Under the pieces are notes generated by a model. That model did not search any database, was not told where the DNA came from, and saw nothing but the letters and a program-made list of their open reading frames with translations. Below, in pieces: positions 47,146 to 55,831 of a DNA stretch of 64,000 bases (position 1 is the first letter of the stretch; every line of letters begins with the position of its first letter). The stretch covers positions 1,240,001 through 1,304,000 of the forward strand of contig NZ_CP092488.2 of NCBI RefSeq assembly GCF_022430545.2, given 5' to 3'. The stretch is from Mycobacterium paraterrae. Its GTDB lineage: Bacteria > Actinomycetota > Actinomycetes > Mycobacteriales > Mycobacteriaceae. Position numbers and translations under genes: made by a program.

Positions 47146-48167
47146 CGTTGCGGGTATTCGATCTCGATCGGCCGGGGCAGGGTGTCGGGGCTCGTCCAGA
47201 CGGTGTTGAAGCGAGCCATCCCGACCCGGTCCACCACGTGGTCGACGAACGCCTTACCCCGGGTGTACTGGCTCAGCTTCGCGTCGATGCCCAGCAGGGC
47301 ACGGAGCAACCGTTGCAACGGCGGCTGCTTACGGTTGCGTCGTTCGTCGAAGCGGGCTCGAATGGTGGCGACCGACGGAATCACCACGGGCCCAACGGCA
47401 TCCATCACGTGGTCGGCATGTCCCTCGAGCAGCGTGCCGAGCACCAGCAGTTGGTCGAGCGCCTCGCGTTGTGGCTCGGACTGCACGGCGCGCAGCAGCC
47501 CCAGAATTCCCGCCGAATTCGGATCCGTCTGCGACGAGTTGCCGCGGCCGCGGGCGAATTCGGCCAGCCGGCTCACCACCTGTGTCAGGTCGTCGTTGCC
47601 GTCGGTGGTCAGCACCCCGAGCGCCTGCGACATGTAGCCAGACAGCCACGGGTTGGCGGTGAACTGTACCCGGTGGGTGACCTCGTGCAGGCAGACCCAC
47701 AGCCGGAAATCGGCCGGCTCGACCCGTAATTGCCGCTCCACCGCAAGCACATTGGGATAGACCAGCAGTAAAGCTCCGCCTTCGTTGAACGGGTCGTACT
47801 GGCCGAGGATGCCGCTCGAGACGAACGCCAGCACCGCCCCGGTCTGCGCTCCGGTGATCCGTCCGCTGATCGCGCCGCGCGGCTTGTCGGTTCCGCCGGT
47901 CATCGCGCGCATCGATTCCGCGGCGGACCGGATCCATTCGGGCCGGTCGATGACCCGGGCGTCGGGCACCACGCCCTCGGTGTGCAATCCGGTGACCTCG
48001 CGCACCGGCGGTTCGGCGGCTTTGGCTGCGCTAGCGAGGTTTTCGATCACCTGACGGCGGGTGTAGTCGGTCGACGGCGGACCGTGGCGGGCCAACCGCT
48101 GACCGACCGTCGCCGCGAATCCCCAGTCGACCGCGCGCCCGACGCTGACGTCGGCTGCGGCGGTCAT
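47124..48167 (-). CDS. HExxH zinc-metalloprotease-like protein (Rv3626c family)
   Basis: This 347-aa protein belongs to the actinobacterial family formerly named coenzyme F420 biosynthesis-associated. It has the zinc motif LWVCLHEVTHRVQF and a downstream acidic ligand candidate in LLEGHADHVMDAVG. Substrates are unknown. The ATG at 48167 overlaps the dacB stop by 4 nt (ATGA), which decides the start; 58 open codons upstream overlap dacB. It may act on envelope proteins together with DacB, but no signal peptide is seen. Confidence 0.88.
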   Translation of the reverse strand: MTAAADVSVGRAVDWGFAATVGQRLARHGPPSTDYTRRQVIENLASAAKAAEPPVREVTGLHTEGVVPDARVIDRPEWIRSAAESMRAMTGGTDKPRGAISGRITGAQTGAVLAFVSSGILGQYDPFNEGGALLLVYPNVLAVERQLRVEPADFRLWVCLHEVTHRVQFTANPWLSGYMSQALGVLTTDGNDDLTQVVSRLAEFARGRGNSSQTDPNSAGILGLLRAVQSEPQREALDQLLVLGTLLEGHADHVMDAVGPVVIPSVATIRARFDERRNRKQPPLQRLLRALLGIDAKLSQYTRGKAFVDHVVDRVGMARFNTVWTSPDTLPRPIEIEYPQRWIDRVL

Positions 48168-49549
48168 GTCACACATCCGCACGACCACAGCGCCACACCG
48201 AGCGCGTCGATCGCCGTCCGGCCGGACATCCCGGCGTCGTTGGAGATCAGCGCGAAGGTCAGCACTCGTCCGCTGCGGTCGGTCACCACCCCAGCTAACG
48301 CGTTGATGGCGGTCAGCGAGCCGGTTTTGGCCCGCAACCATCCGGCCGGTCCGGAGCCCGCGGGGGTGCCGTCGATGAAGCGGTCGGACAGTGTGCCGCT
48401 GCCGCCGGCGATCGGCAGCACATCCAGCAATGGCCGCAGCTTGGGTTCGTCGGGCCCGGCCGCGGCCTGAACGACGGCGTCCAGTGTTTTAGCGGAGAGG
48501 CGGTCGTCGACCGACAACCCGCTGGAGTCGCGCAGAATCGCGCTGCCGGTGTCGATGTGCGCGGTGCTGAGTCGGCTGGTCACCGCGGAGACGGCGCCGG
48601 TGAAGCTCAGCGGTCGCTGCATGGACGCGGCGACTTCGCGGGCGATGCACTCGGCCATCACGTTGTCCGAGACGTTCATCATCTCGTTGAGCCGGTCGAT
48701 CAGCGGCGCCGACTGGACCGCGGCGAGTTGCCGCGCGTCGGAGGCGACCGGCTGGCTGGTGACGGTGACGCGCTGCGGATTGACGCCCAGTGCGGCAGCC
48801 AGCGCCCGGCCGGCGTCGAGGGCCGGCGTCGTCGAGCGCCGCGACTCGTCGGTGGCCGGCTGGATCCGCCCGGCGTCGAGCATCACCGATTCGATGGGCG
48901 CGATGTCACCACCTTGGATGTCGGCCGGGTCCCATCCCGGGGCGAAGGAGGGGCCGCTGAACAGCGAGGTGTTCACCTCCACCGCCGTCGGGGTCACGCC
49001 GCTACGTCGCACTTGGTCGGCGAGGTCGCTCAGCCGGGGCGCGTTGTGATACCAGGTGGGCTGCCCCGGTGCCGCCCCCGACAGCGTCGGATCGCCCCCA
49101 CCGACCAGCACGACCGTGCCGGATTGACCGGCGGCCACCACGCGGGTGGTGACCCGCGCGTTGCGGTCCAGCGCCAGCAGGGCGGCGGCACTGGTCAGCG
49201 TCTTGTTGGTGGACGCCGGTTGCAGAAGCACGTCGTCAGACTGCTGCCACAACTCCTCGCCGGTCATCGCGTCGGTGACGCGGGCACCGAGCTTGCCCAG
49301 GTTGGGGTCGGCCGCCGCCGCAGCCAACGCCGCGGCCAGAGCCGGCGGGTTCGGCGCGGGAGCGTTGGCCGCCACTGGCACGATTCCCGGCTTGGCCGTG
49401 ACAGCCGGCGGCGGTGGCGGGACATGCGCGCTGGCACCCTGCCCGCCGGAAGTGAGCAGCCCTACCGCTGCCACCAGCGCAGCGATAACCGCCACCACGC
49501 CCACTCCCACGATCAGGTGGGTAGACGTTCGCCACCGAGTGGGACGCAT
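48164..49549 (-). CDS. dacB: D-alanyl-D-alanine carboxypeptidase, PBP4 type
   Basis: This 461-aa exported penicillin-binding protein (peptidase S13) trims or cleaves peptidoglycan peptides. It has an N-terminal signal/anchor (residues about 10-32), an Ala/Pro-rich linker, then the three active-site motifs STNK (near residue 113), SDN and AKTGSLT. The large inserted domain typical of PBP4 lies between the first two. AGGAG precedes the ATG. It corresponds to M. tuberculosis Rv3627c and is coupled to the metalloprotease-like gene. Confidence 0.93.
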   Translation of the reverse strand: MRPTRWRTSTHLIVGVGVVAVIAALVAAVGLLTSGGQGASAHVPPPPPAVTAKPGIVPVAANAPAPNPPALAAALAAAAADPNLGKLGARVTDAMTGEELWQQSDDVLLQPASTNKTLTSAAALLALDRNARVTTRVVAAGQSGTVVLVGGGDPTLSGAAPGQPTWYHNAPRLSDLADQVRRSGVTPTAVEVNTSLFSGPSFAPGWDPADIQGGDIAPIESVMLDAGRIQPATDESRRSTTPALDAGRALAAALGVNPQRVTVTSQPVASDARQLAAVQSAPLIDRLNEMMNVSDNVMAECIAREVAASMQRPLSFTGAVSAVTSRLSTAHIDTGSAILRDSSGLSVDDRLSAKTLDAVVQAAAGPDEPKLRPLLDVLPIAGGSGTLSDRFIDGTPAGSGPAGWLRAKTGSLTAINALAGVVTDRSGRVLTFALISNDAGMSGRTAIDALGVALWSCGCVT

Positions 49550-49661
49550 GACTCTCCTGACTTCTTTGCGCCCATTGTGCCCAAACCCCGGCGGATCGCC
49601 GTGCCGCGGGAGCCCTACGATCTACGCGAAGCGACAAATCTCAGGCGAAGGAGCCGGACCG

Positions 49662-50150
49662 GTGCAATTCGACGTGACCGTCGAGATCCCCAAGGGTCAA
49701 CGCAACAAGTACGAGGTCGACCACGAGACGGGCCGGGTTCATCTGGACCGCTACCTCTATACGTCGATGGTCTATCCGACCGACTACGGCTTCTTCGACG
49801 ACACTCTTGGCGAGGACGGCGACCCGCTGGACGCGCTGGTGTTGCTGCCGCAGTCGGTGTTCCCGGGCGTCGTGGTCAAGGCGCGTCCGGTCGCCATGTT
49901 CCGGATGACCGACGAGGCCGGCGGTGACGACAAGGTGCTGTGTGTGCCGGCCAAGGACCACCGCTGGGACCACATCCAGGACATCGGCGACGTTCCGCAG
50001 AACGAGCTGGACGAGATCAAGCACTTCTTCACGCAGTACAAGGCGCTGGAGCCGGGCAAGTTCGTCAAGGCCGCCGACTGGGTGGGCCGCGAGGAAGCCG
50101 AGGCCGAGGTGCAGCGGTCGATCGAGCGGTTCAAGAACGAGGGCCACTAG
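49662..50150 (+). CDS. ppa: Inorganic pyrophosphatase
   Basis: This 162-aa family I enzyme hydrolyses pyrophosphate. The metal signature GEDGDPLDALVL and the Lys/Arg/Tyr active-site region NKYEVDHETGRVHLDRYLY are intact. The GTG at 49662 has AAGGAG 8 nt upstream and agrees with the family N-terminus; the long frame before it is antisense to dacB and was rejected. The two genes are divergent with a 112-bp gap. Confidence 0.96.
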   Translation: MQFDVTVEIPKGQRNKYEVDHETGRVHLDRYLYTSMVYPTDYGFFDDTLGEDGDPLDALVLLPQSVFPGVVVKARPVAMFRMTDEAGGDDKVLCVPAKDHRWDHIQDIGDVPQNELDEIKHFFTQYKALEPGKFVKAADWVGREEAEAEVQRSIERFKNEGH

Positions 50151-50212
50151 TTCGGCTCTGAGCGAACGCCAGCGGGGTCGAAGCCGCAGGCCCGCGGTGG
50201 CATCCTGACTAC

Positions 50213-50902
50213 GTGGGCCCTCTTCGCTTTGCCGCAGAGTTCTGGTGGCTGATCTTCCCGCTCGGCGGCGTGATCGGCGGAGGCGTGCGGGCGGTCGCTG
50301 CGGCTAACGAACGCCGAGCCGACCGGCGGCTCGAACGCTACCGGCTCAAACAGCAGGCCAAGATCGCGATCGCCGAAGCCGCCGGCCGTGATCGGGTCGA
50401 CAAAGACACCCAGCGCCGCGAGATCGCCAAACTCGTCGCCGCGCACGACCACACCGACGCCCGTTGGCTGGACTACGAAGTCGACGTCGCGAGGCTGCTC
50501 GACTTCCCGCTGATGACCGACATGCGCAGCCCGCTGACCGTCGCGTTCCACAAGGCGAAGCAGCGGGCTGACCTGCTGCGTCCCGAACGACCCGACGACC
50601 TGCTGGGCGACCGCAGCACGCAGCTCGAGTACCGCGAGGCGGTGCACGATTACGTCAGCGCGTTCGACGTCGCCGAATCCGAAGCGATTCGCCGTCGCCG
50701 CAGCGACTTCTCCGAAGACGACCAACAACGGTTGGCGCGGGCCCAGAATTTGTTGCGGCTGGCGCAGGACGGCGCCGCGTCACCGCAGGAACGGCAGAGC
50801 GCCTATGCCCGGGCCGGCCGCGAACTCGACGGGCTGATCGCGTTGCCGGCTCGCGCGCGCATTGGCATCGAGCGCCGCATCGCCGCGCAGATCGAGGCTT
50901 AA
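50213..50902 (+). CDS. Conserved hypothetical membrane-anchored helical protein
   Basis: I do not recognise a characterised family. This 229-aa protein has one N-terminal hydrophobic segment (about residues 9-30) followed by a strongly charged, Arg/Glu/Ala-rich region (residues 35-229) likely to be alpha-helical and partly coiled-coil, on the cytoplasmic side. The start is a GTG. It ends 4 bp before the convergent terC end overlaps, so the two stop codons nearly meet. Confidence 0.72.
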   Translation: MGPLRFAAEFWWLIFPLGGVIGGGVRAVAAANERRADRRLERYRLKQQAKIAIAEAAGRDRVDKDTQRREIAKLVAAHDHTDARWLDYEVDVARLLDFPLMTDMRSPLTVAFHKAKQRADLLRPERPDDLLGDRSTQLEYREAVHDYVSAFDVAESEAIRRRRSDFSEDDQQRLARAQNLLRLAQDGAASPQERQSAYARAGRELDGLIALPARARIGIERRIAAQIEA

Positions 50903-51864
50903 TCGGTGTTGCGGGTGGCGTAAATGCTGGCCGCTGCGGCAACGACGAGGGTTACAGCGATCGCCGCCAGGCTGACGAGCGTCGGTATCTCCGGCACCTC
51001 GACATGCTTGCCACCGTTGATGAATGGCAGGTCGTTGTCGTGCAGCGCGTGCAGGATCAGCTTGACCCCGATGAACACCAGGATCACCGCCAGGCCCGTC
51101 GACAGGTAGACCAGCCGCTGCAGCAGGCCTTCCACGATGAAATACAGCTGCCGTAGCCCCATCAGCGCAAACACGTTGGCGGCCAACACCAGATACGGCT
51201 CCGACGTCAGCCCGTAGATCGCCGGGATGGAGTCGAGCGCGAAGACCAGATCGGTGGCGCCCAACGCGACGACGACCAGAGCCATCGGTGTGAACACCCG
51301 GCGTCCGCCGTCCTTGACGACGACCCGGCGACCATGCCAGCTGTCCGTGACATTCAGGTGGTTGCGGGCGAACCGGACGACGGCGTTCTCGCCGTCGGAG
51401 CTGTGAGTGGATCCGCGCGCCAACCGTGCCGCGGTATAGATCAGGAACACGCCGAAGATGTAGAACACCCAGCTGAATCGCTGGATCGCGGCGGCACCGA
51501 GCGCGATGAAGACGCCGCGGAAAATCAGCGCGATCACGATGCCGACGAACAGCGCCTCGCGCTGATACACCCGGGGCACCCGGAAGCTCGACATGATGAT
51601 GACGAAGACGAACAGGTTGTCGACCGACAGGCTGTATTCGGTCAACCATCCGGCGAAGAATTGGATGCCGTACTGGTGGCCGTGGAAGAACCATGTCCAG
51701 ATCCCGAAAGCCACCGCCAGCGCGATGTAGGCCGATAAGGCGAGCGCGGACCGCGGCATCGTCGGTTCTTCTCCGGATCGGCGGGCCATGACGACCACGT
51801 CGAACAGCAGCACCGCGACGGTGACCGCGAAAGTGACGATCCACTCCAGCAGGTGGACGTGCAT
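50899..51864 (-). CDS. TerC-family membrane protein (Alx/YkoY type), likely Mn-linked exporter
   Basis: This 321-aa protein has about nine hydrophobic segments and the TerC signature with conserved acidic residues (EYSLSVDNLFVFVIIMS and GATDLVFALDSIPAI). TerC/Alx/YkoY proteins are linked to manganese export or metalation of secreted proteins. The ATG at 51864 has a strong SD (GGAGGT at 51876-51871). The leader carries a manganese-riboswitch-like structure, which supports a Mn function. It is divergent from the flippase-like gene. The first 25 codons of the longer open frame overlap the leader and were not used. Confidence 0.9.
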   Translation of the reverse strand: MHVHLLEWIVTFAVTVAVLLFDVVVMARRSGEEPTMPRSALALSAYIALAVAFGIWTWFFHGHQYGIQFFAGWLTEYSLSVDNLFVFVIIMSSFRVPRVYQREALFVGIVIALIFRGVFIALGAAAIQRFSWVFYIFGVFLIYTAARLARGSTHSSDGENAVVRFARNHLNVTDSWHGRRVVVKDGGRRVFTPMALVVVALGATDLVFALDSIPAIYGLTSEPYLVLAANVFALMGLRQLYFIVEGLLQRLVYLSTGLAVILVFIGVKLILHALHDNDLPFINGGKHVEVPEIPTLVSLAAIAVTLVVAAAASIYATRNTD

Positions 51865-51888
51865 GGTGATACCTCCGGTCGGTTGACA

Positions 51889-51996
51889 ACCAGAGGTCTC
51901 TTCCACCGCCACGGCTGGGACGGCCCGCGAGCCGGTCACCCGATGGTGGGCGACGTGATGACGACTGCGCGATGTGAGGAATACTCCCCTCCTCCC
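51889..51996 (-). promoter_or_regulatory. Candidate yybP-ykoY manganese riboswitch of terC
   Basis: Read on the minus strand, the terC leader holds the conserved elements of the yybP-ykoY aptamer in order: GGAGGGGAGTA at the 5' side, GCAGTCGTCATCACG, a TCGCCC/GGGTGA hairpin, CCGGCTCGC closing on GCGCAGTCG, and AGAGACCTCT at the 3' side pairing with GAGG. The 3' strand ACCTC (51897-51893) is also complementary to GAGGT in the Shine-Dalgarno sequence (51875-51871). Mn binding would hold ACCTC in the aptamer and free the ribosome site. Sequence match is seen; ligand and mechanism are inferred from the family. Confidence 0.82.
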
Positions 51997-52051
51997 AGCA
52001 GTCTGTCAGGTCGCGCCGATCGCGGTGCGCGGAGGTCGGTGCGGCTGTGAG

Positions 52052-52057
52052 TATTTT
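52052..52057 (+). promoter_or_regulatory. Candidate leaderless promoter of the flippase-like gene
   Basis: TATTTT fits TANNNT and is followed by 6 nt and the GTG at 52064. An AGG-rich stretch at 52031-52036 is too distant to act as a Shine-Dalgarno sequence. Confidence 0.45.
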
Positions 52058-52063
52058 CGAGAC

Positions 52064-53323
52064 GTGACCGAAGTGGGCGGCGGCCCAGCCGCGGGGGCCT
52101 TCGCCAGCCCGATCGCCCGCAGCAGCGTGGCCCGGGTGGCAACCGCGACGGCGGTGACGGCGGTGTGTGGGTACGCGGTGGTGTACCTGGCCGCCCGCGA
52201 CCTGGCCCCGGCCGGCTTCTCGGTGTTCGCGGTCTTCTGGGGGGCGTTCGGGCTGGTCACCGGGGCGGCCAATGGCCTGCTGCAGGAGACCACCCGCGAG
52301 GTCCGTGCCGCCGGTTACGCCGACGTGCTGCCAGGCACGCGCACGCATCCGCTGCGGGTGGCCGCGCTGGTGGGGATCGGTGCGGCGACCGTGATCGCTG
52401 CCAGCTCGCCGCTGTGGAGCGGCGGGGTGTTCGCGCAGGCGCACTGGCTTTCGGTGGGTCTGCTCAGCGTGGGGCTGGCAGGGTTCTGCCTGCACGCCAC
52501 TCTGCTGGGCATGCTCGCCGGCACCAACCGATGGACTCAGTACGGGGCGCTGATGGTTACCGACGCCCTCATCCGGGTGACCGTCGCGGCCGTCACGGTG
52601 ATCGTCGGGTGGGCCCTGGCCGGATTCCTCTGGGCCACCGTCGCGGGTGCGCTGGCCTGGCTGATCATGATCGCGGCGTCACCGACGACGCGCGCTGCGG
52701 CGCGCCTGTTGACGCCGGGTGGTACCGCGACGTTTCTGCGCGGGGCGGCGCATTCGGTCACCGCCGCCGGCGCCAGCGCGATTCTGGTGATGGGTTTCCC
52801 GGTGCTACTGAAGGTCACGTCGAGCCAACTCGGGGCGCAGGGCGGAGTGGTGATCCTGGCGGTCACGCTCACTCGTGCACCGCTGCTGGTCCCGCTGACG
52901 GCGATGCAGGGCAACTTGATTGCGCACTTCGTCGATCAACGGACGGCGCGGCTTCGGGCGTTGGTCACGCCGGCGGCGCTGGTCGCTGCCGTCGGAATGG
53001 TCGGCGTGCTGGCCGCGGGTCTGGTGGGTCCCTGGCTGCTGCGGGCCGGTTTCGGCGCCGACTACCGCGCCTCGGGTGCGCTGTTGGCGTGGCTGACCGC
53101 CGGCGCCGCCGCGATCGCGTTGCTCACGCTCACCGGTGCCGCGGCCGTCGCGGCTGCGTTGCACCGGTCGTACGCAGTCGGCTGGGTGTGCGCGACGGTC
53201 GCCGCGGCGCTGTTACTGCTGTTGCCGCTGCCGCTGGCGACTCGCAGCGTGATCGCGCTACTGTGCGGTCCGCTGGTAGGAATCGGCGTGCACCTGGTCG
53301 CGCTTGCACGAGCGGGCCGCTGA
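52064..53323 (+). CDS. Multi-spanning membrane protein, polysaccharide-flippase-like (Rv3630)
   Basis: This 419-aa protein has about 12 hydrophobic segments and the general look of Wzx/MATE-type flippases (VVYLAARDLAPAGFSVFAVF, LTGAAAVAAALHRSYAVG). It corresponds to M. tuberculosis Rv3630. It lies 25 bp before ppgS, so a role in moving a polyprenyl-linked sugar across the membrane is an attractive inference. The GTG at 52064 was chosen from the promoter spacing. Confidence 0.8.
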   Translation: MTEVGGGPAAGAFASPIARSSVARVATATAVTAVCGYAVVYLAARDLAPAGFSVFAVFWGAFGLVTGAANGLLQETTREVRAAGYADVLPGTRTHPLRVAALVGIGAATVIAASSPLWSGGVFAQAHWLSVGLLSVGLAGFCLHATLLGMLAGTNRWTQYGALMVTDALIRVTVAAVTVIVGWALAGFLWATVAGALAWLIMIAASPTTRAAARLLTPGGTATFLRGAAHSVTAAGASAILVMGFPVLLKVTSSQLGAQGGVVILAVTLTRAPLLVPLTAMQGNLIAHFVDQRTARLRALVTPAALVAAVGMVGVLAAGLVGPWLLRAGFGADYRASGALLAWLTAGAAAIALLTLTGAAAVAAALHRSYAVGWVCATVAAALLLLLPLPLATRSVIALLCGPLVGIGVHLVALARAGR

Positions 53324-53348
53324 TCTGCGTGTAATTTGTGGCCTTGAC

Positions 53349-54041
53349 ATGCCCAGTGAAACGCGCGACGTCTGGATCGTGGTGCCTGCCTACAACGAAG
53401 CGGGCGTCATCGGTGATGTGATTCGCCAACTGCGGTCGGTGTTCGCCAACGTGGTGTGCGTCGACGACGGCAGCGCCGACGACACGGGTGACATCGCCTG
53501 GAAGGCCGGCGCGCACCTGGTCCGACACCCGGTCAACCTCGGCCAGGGCGCGGCCATCCAGACCGGTGTCGAGTACGCCCGCAACCGGCCCGGCGCACGG
53601 GTTTTCGCCACCTTCGACGCCGACGGTCAACACCGCGTCGACGATGTCCTCGCGATGATCGACCGCTTGCACACCGAGTCCGCCGACATCGTCATCGGCA
53701 CCCGCTTCGGCCCGGGGGTCAGCCGACCGCCATTGCTGAAACGTATTGTGTTGCAGACCGCCGCGGCGCTGAGCACGCGCGGGCGACGACTAGGACTGAC
53801 CGACACCAACAATGGCTTGCGGGTGTTCAACAGGACCGTCGCCGATCGGCTGGACATCACCATGAACGGCATGAGCCACGCTACAGAGTTCATCATGCTG
53901 ATCGACGAAAACCGTTGGCGGGTAGTCGAACAGCCCGTCGAGGTGCTCTACACCGAGTACTCCTCCGCAAAGGGCCAACCCCTGCTCAACGGGGTGAATA
54001 TCATCGTCGACGGATTCCTGCGAGGAAGGATGCCGCGATGA
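53349..54041 (+). CDS. ppgS: Polyprenyl-phosphate N-acetylgalactosaminyl synthase PpgS
   Basis: This 230-aa GT-A (GT2) glycosyltransferase matches M. tuberculosis Rv3631, which loads GalNAc onto polyprenyl phosphate for galactosamine decoration of arabinogalactan. Motifs: VVPAYNEAGVIGDVI, VVCVDDGSADDTGD, TFDADGQHRVDDV and a C-terminal YTEYSSAKGQPLLNGVNI. The ATG at 53349 gives the family N-terminus. Its stop overlaps the DUF2304 gene by 4 nt. Confidence 0.92.
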   Translation: MPSETRDVWIVVPAYNEAGVIGDVIRQLRSVFANVVCVDDGSADDTGDIAWKAGAHLVRHPVNLGQGAAIQTGVEYARNRPGARVFATFDADGQHRVDDVLAMIDRLHTESADIVIGTRFGPGVSRPPLLKRIVLQTAAALSTRGRRLGLTDTNNGLRVFNRTVADRLDITMNGMSHATEFIMLIDENRWRVVEQPVEVLYTEYSSAKGQPLLNGVNIIVDGFLRGRMPR

Positions 54042-54373
54042 ACTGGATTCAGGGCCTGCTGATTGCCTCGATCTTCGCACTGTTGATCTACCTCGTGCGC
54101 TCTCGCCGCAGCGCGCAGACTCGGGCCTGGGTCAAGGTGGGGTTCGTGTTGTTCGTCCTGGCCGGCGTGTACGCCGTGCTGCGACCCAACGACACCACGG
54201 TCGTTGCGCATTGGCTCGGCGTCGCCCGCGGCACCGACCTGATGCTGTATGCGTTGATCATCGCGTTCAGCTTCAGCACGCTGAGCACCTACCTGCGCTT
54301 CAAGGATCTCGAATTGCGTTACGCGCGACTGGCTCGCGCGATTGCGCTCGAAGACGCCCAACCGCCGCAGTAG
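54038..54373 (+). CDS. DUF2304 membrane partner of PpgS (Rv3632)
   Basis: This 111-aa protein has three hydrophobic segments (about residues 3-20, 33-48 and 67-85) and a charged C-terminal helix, as in DUF2304 proteins. In M. tuberculosis Rv3632 was reported to stimulate PpgS, presumably by anchoring it at the membrane. The ATG overlaps the ppgS stop (ATGA), so stoichiometric translation is likely. It is convergent with the YeiH gene without a gap. Confidence 0.88.
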   Translation: MNWIQGLLIASIFALLIYLVRSRRSAQTRAWVKVGFVLFVLAGVYAVLRPNDTTVVAHWLGVARGTDLMLYALIIAFSFSTLSTYLRFKDLELRYARLARAIALEDAQPPQ

Positions 54374-55507
54374 TCAGCCCGCGCCGATACCCCAGTGCAG
54401 GGCGCGGGAGGTGACGAGCACCAATCCGAGCGAGACAGCGGCGACGACCACCAGGCCGATGATGGCCACAACCAGTGGCCGCCAACCGGTTCGGACCAGT
54501 TCGCGAATGTTGGTATTGAGCCCGACGCCGGCGAAGGTCAGCAGGAACGCCCATTTCGAGATGTTGGCGACATTCGTGGTCTGACCCTTGCTGAGCCAGC
54601 CCGCGGTCGCGATCGCCGACACGGCGAGGAATCCAAGAACGAACTTGGGGAATTTGTCCCAGACGAACGCGGCGCGCGCCCGTAGGCCCGGCGCAACCTG
54701 GTCGGCCTCACCGCGAGCGGCCCAGTACAACGCGAACCCGAGCACGACGAAGCCGATAAGCGCGTTGCGGGTGGATTTCACCAGCACCGCGATCTTTCCG
54801 GCCTGCTCGGAATACAGGTAGCCCGTCGCGGTGGTCTCTGCGGTGTTGTCCACGGAAAGACCTGCCCACAAGCCGAATTCGTGGTCGGTCAGGCCGATCG
54901 CATGGCCTAACACCGGTAGCGTAAACAACGCGACGGCACCGAGTGCGACGATGGCGGCGATCGCGTAGCTGACGTCGGAGTTGCGAGCCCGGATCGCTCC
55001 CTTGGAGGCGACGATGGCTGACACGCCACAGATCGAGGTTCCGATCGCCAACAGCGAGCCGAGCTTGCCGGACAGGCCGAAGAAGTGTGCCGCGGCGAGG
55101 ATGATCACACCGGCCAGTGTCATGTCGACCAGGATTTGCACCAGCGAGATGCCGCCAAGCTTGATCACATCGCCGAGCACGAAACGCACACCGAGAGCGA
55201 CGATCCCGATCTTGAGCCAGAATTCATAGGTCTGAACACCGGCGCGGAAAATCCTATGCAGCCCGACGGTGTTGGTGACGAGCAAGCCGAAGACGATCGC
55301 CCACAGCACGTATTCGATATCCGGGACCCGCCAATGATGTTGGTGCGCAGTGGTATTCCACAGTACTTGGGCATACTTGCCGAGTAGGCCGATCGCGATC
55401 AGCAGCAGCACACCGGGTACGTACTCGAGGATGTTGCGACTGGTAAAGCTCGCCTCGTCGGAGGGTTCGGCCTGCTCGGTGACCGCGGTGCTCACGGGAG
55501 TCACCAT
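54374..55507 (-). CDS. YeiH/UPF0324-family putative sulfate exporter
   Basis: This 377-aa membrane protein has about ten hydrophobic segments and UPF0324 features: LGVRFVLGDVIKLGG, LLAIGTSICGVSAIVAS and GLWAGLSVDNTAETTATGY. The family is annotated as putative sulfate or sulfur-compound exporters, mostly by prediction. The ATG at 55507 overlaps by 7 nt the stop of an upstream 51-codon gene, so the two are coupled. I do not recall it between Rv3632 and galE1 in M. tuberculosis. Confidence 0.86.
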   Translation of the reverse strand: MVTPVSTAVTEQAEPSDEASFTSRNILEYVPGVLLLIAIGLLGKYAQVLWNTTAHQHHWRVPDIEYVLWAIVFGLLVTNTVGLHRIFRAGVQTYEFWLKIGIVALGVRFVLGDVIKLGGISLVQILVDMTLAGVIILAAAHFFGLSGKLGSLLAIGTSICGVSAIVASKGAIRARNSDVSYAIAAIVALGAVALFTLPVLGHAIGLTDHEFGLWAGLSVDNTAETTATGYLYSEQAGKIAVLVKSTRNALIGFVVLGFALYWAARGEADQVAPGLRARAAFVWDKFPKFVLGFLAVSAIATAGWLSKGQTTNVANISKWAFLLTFAGVGLNTNIRELVRTGWRPLVVAIIGLVVVAAVSLGLVLVTSRALHWGIGAG

Positions 55508-55656
55508 GGAATCTTCGGAAGTACTCCGGCCACGGCAAGTAACACCACGACCCCCGCCACGATGGTCGCCCACCAGTCGACACCGATCCCGCCGAGGCGT
55601 TCACCACTCGTTAGTCCGCGGTTCTCGGCGTCGCCACCGCTCGGGTCTATGGCCAT
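55501..55656 (-). CDS. Small 51-aa membrane peptide upstream of the YeiH gene
   Basis: This short gene encodes MAIDPSGGDAENRG at its N-terminus, then a GERLGGIGVDWW segment and one hydrophobic helix (about residues 28-45, VVVLLAVAGVL) ending KIPW. A strong Shine-Dalgarno sequence (GGAGGAG) lies 6-7 nt upstream of the ATG, and the stop overlaps the YeiH start (ATGGTGA), so it is very probably translated and coupled with the transporter. It could be a small subunit or regulator of the exporter. It is too short for usual ORF cut-offs. Confidence 0.75.
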   Translation of the reverse strand: MAIDPSGGDAENRGLTSGERLGGIGVDWWATIVAGVVVLLAVAGVLPKIPW

Positions 55657-55831
55657 TGCAATCTCCTCCGTGCCAACGTTTTTGATGATGCTGACCAGCG
55701 AGCGGCGAGGTGGGCAAGATATCGGCTCCCACTGATTGATACCGGAGGCGAACCGCGAAAATTTGGCGTCTTGGGCGGGGCTCCACCGCGGTTACGATCT
55801 GCTGACACGGTCCAGCGATCCGGGAGCAAAC

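Noticed and set aside
50780..52495. 571-codon minus-strand open frame
   Set aside because: It is a shifted-frame shadow of the terC gene, its leader and the divergent membrane protein; composition is Arg/Gly/His-rich without domains.
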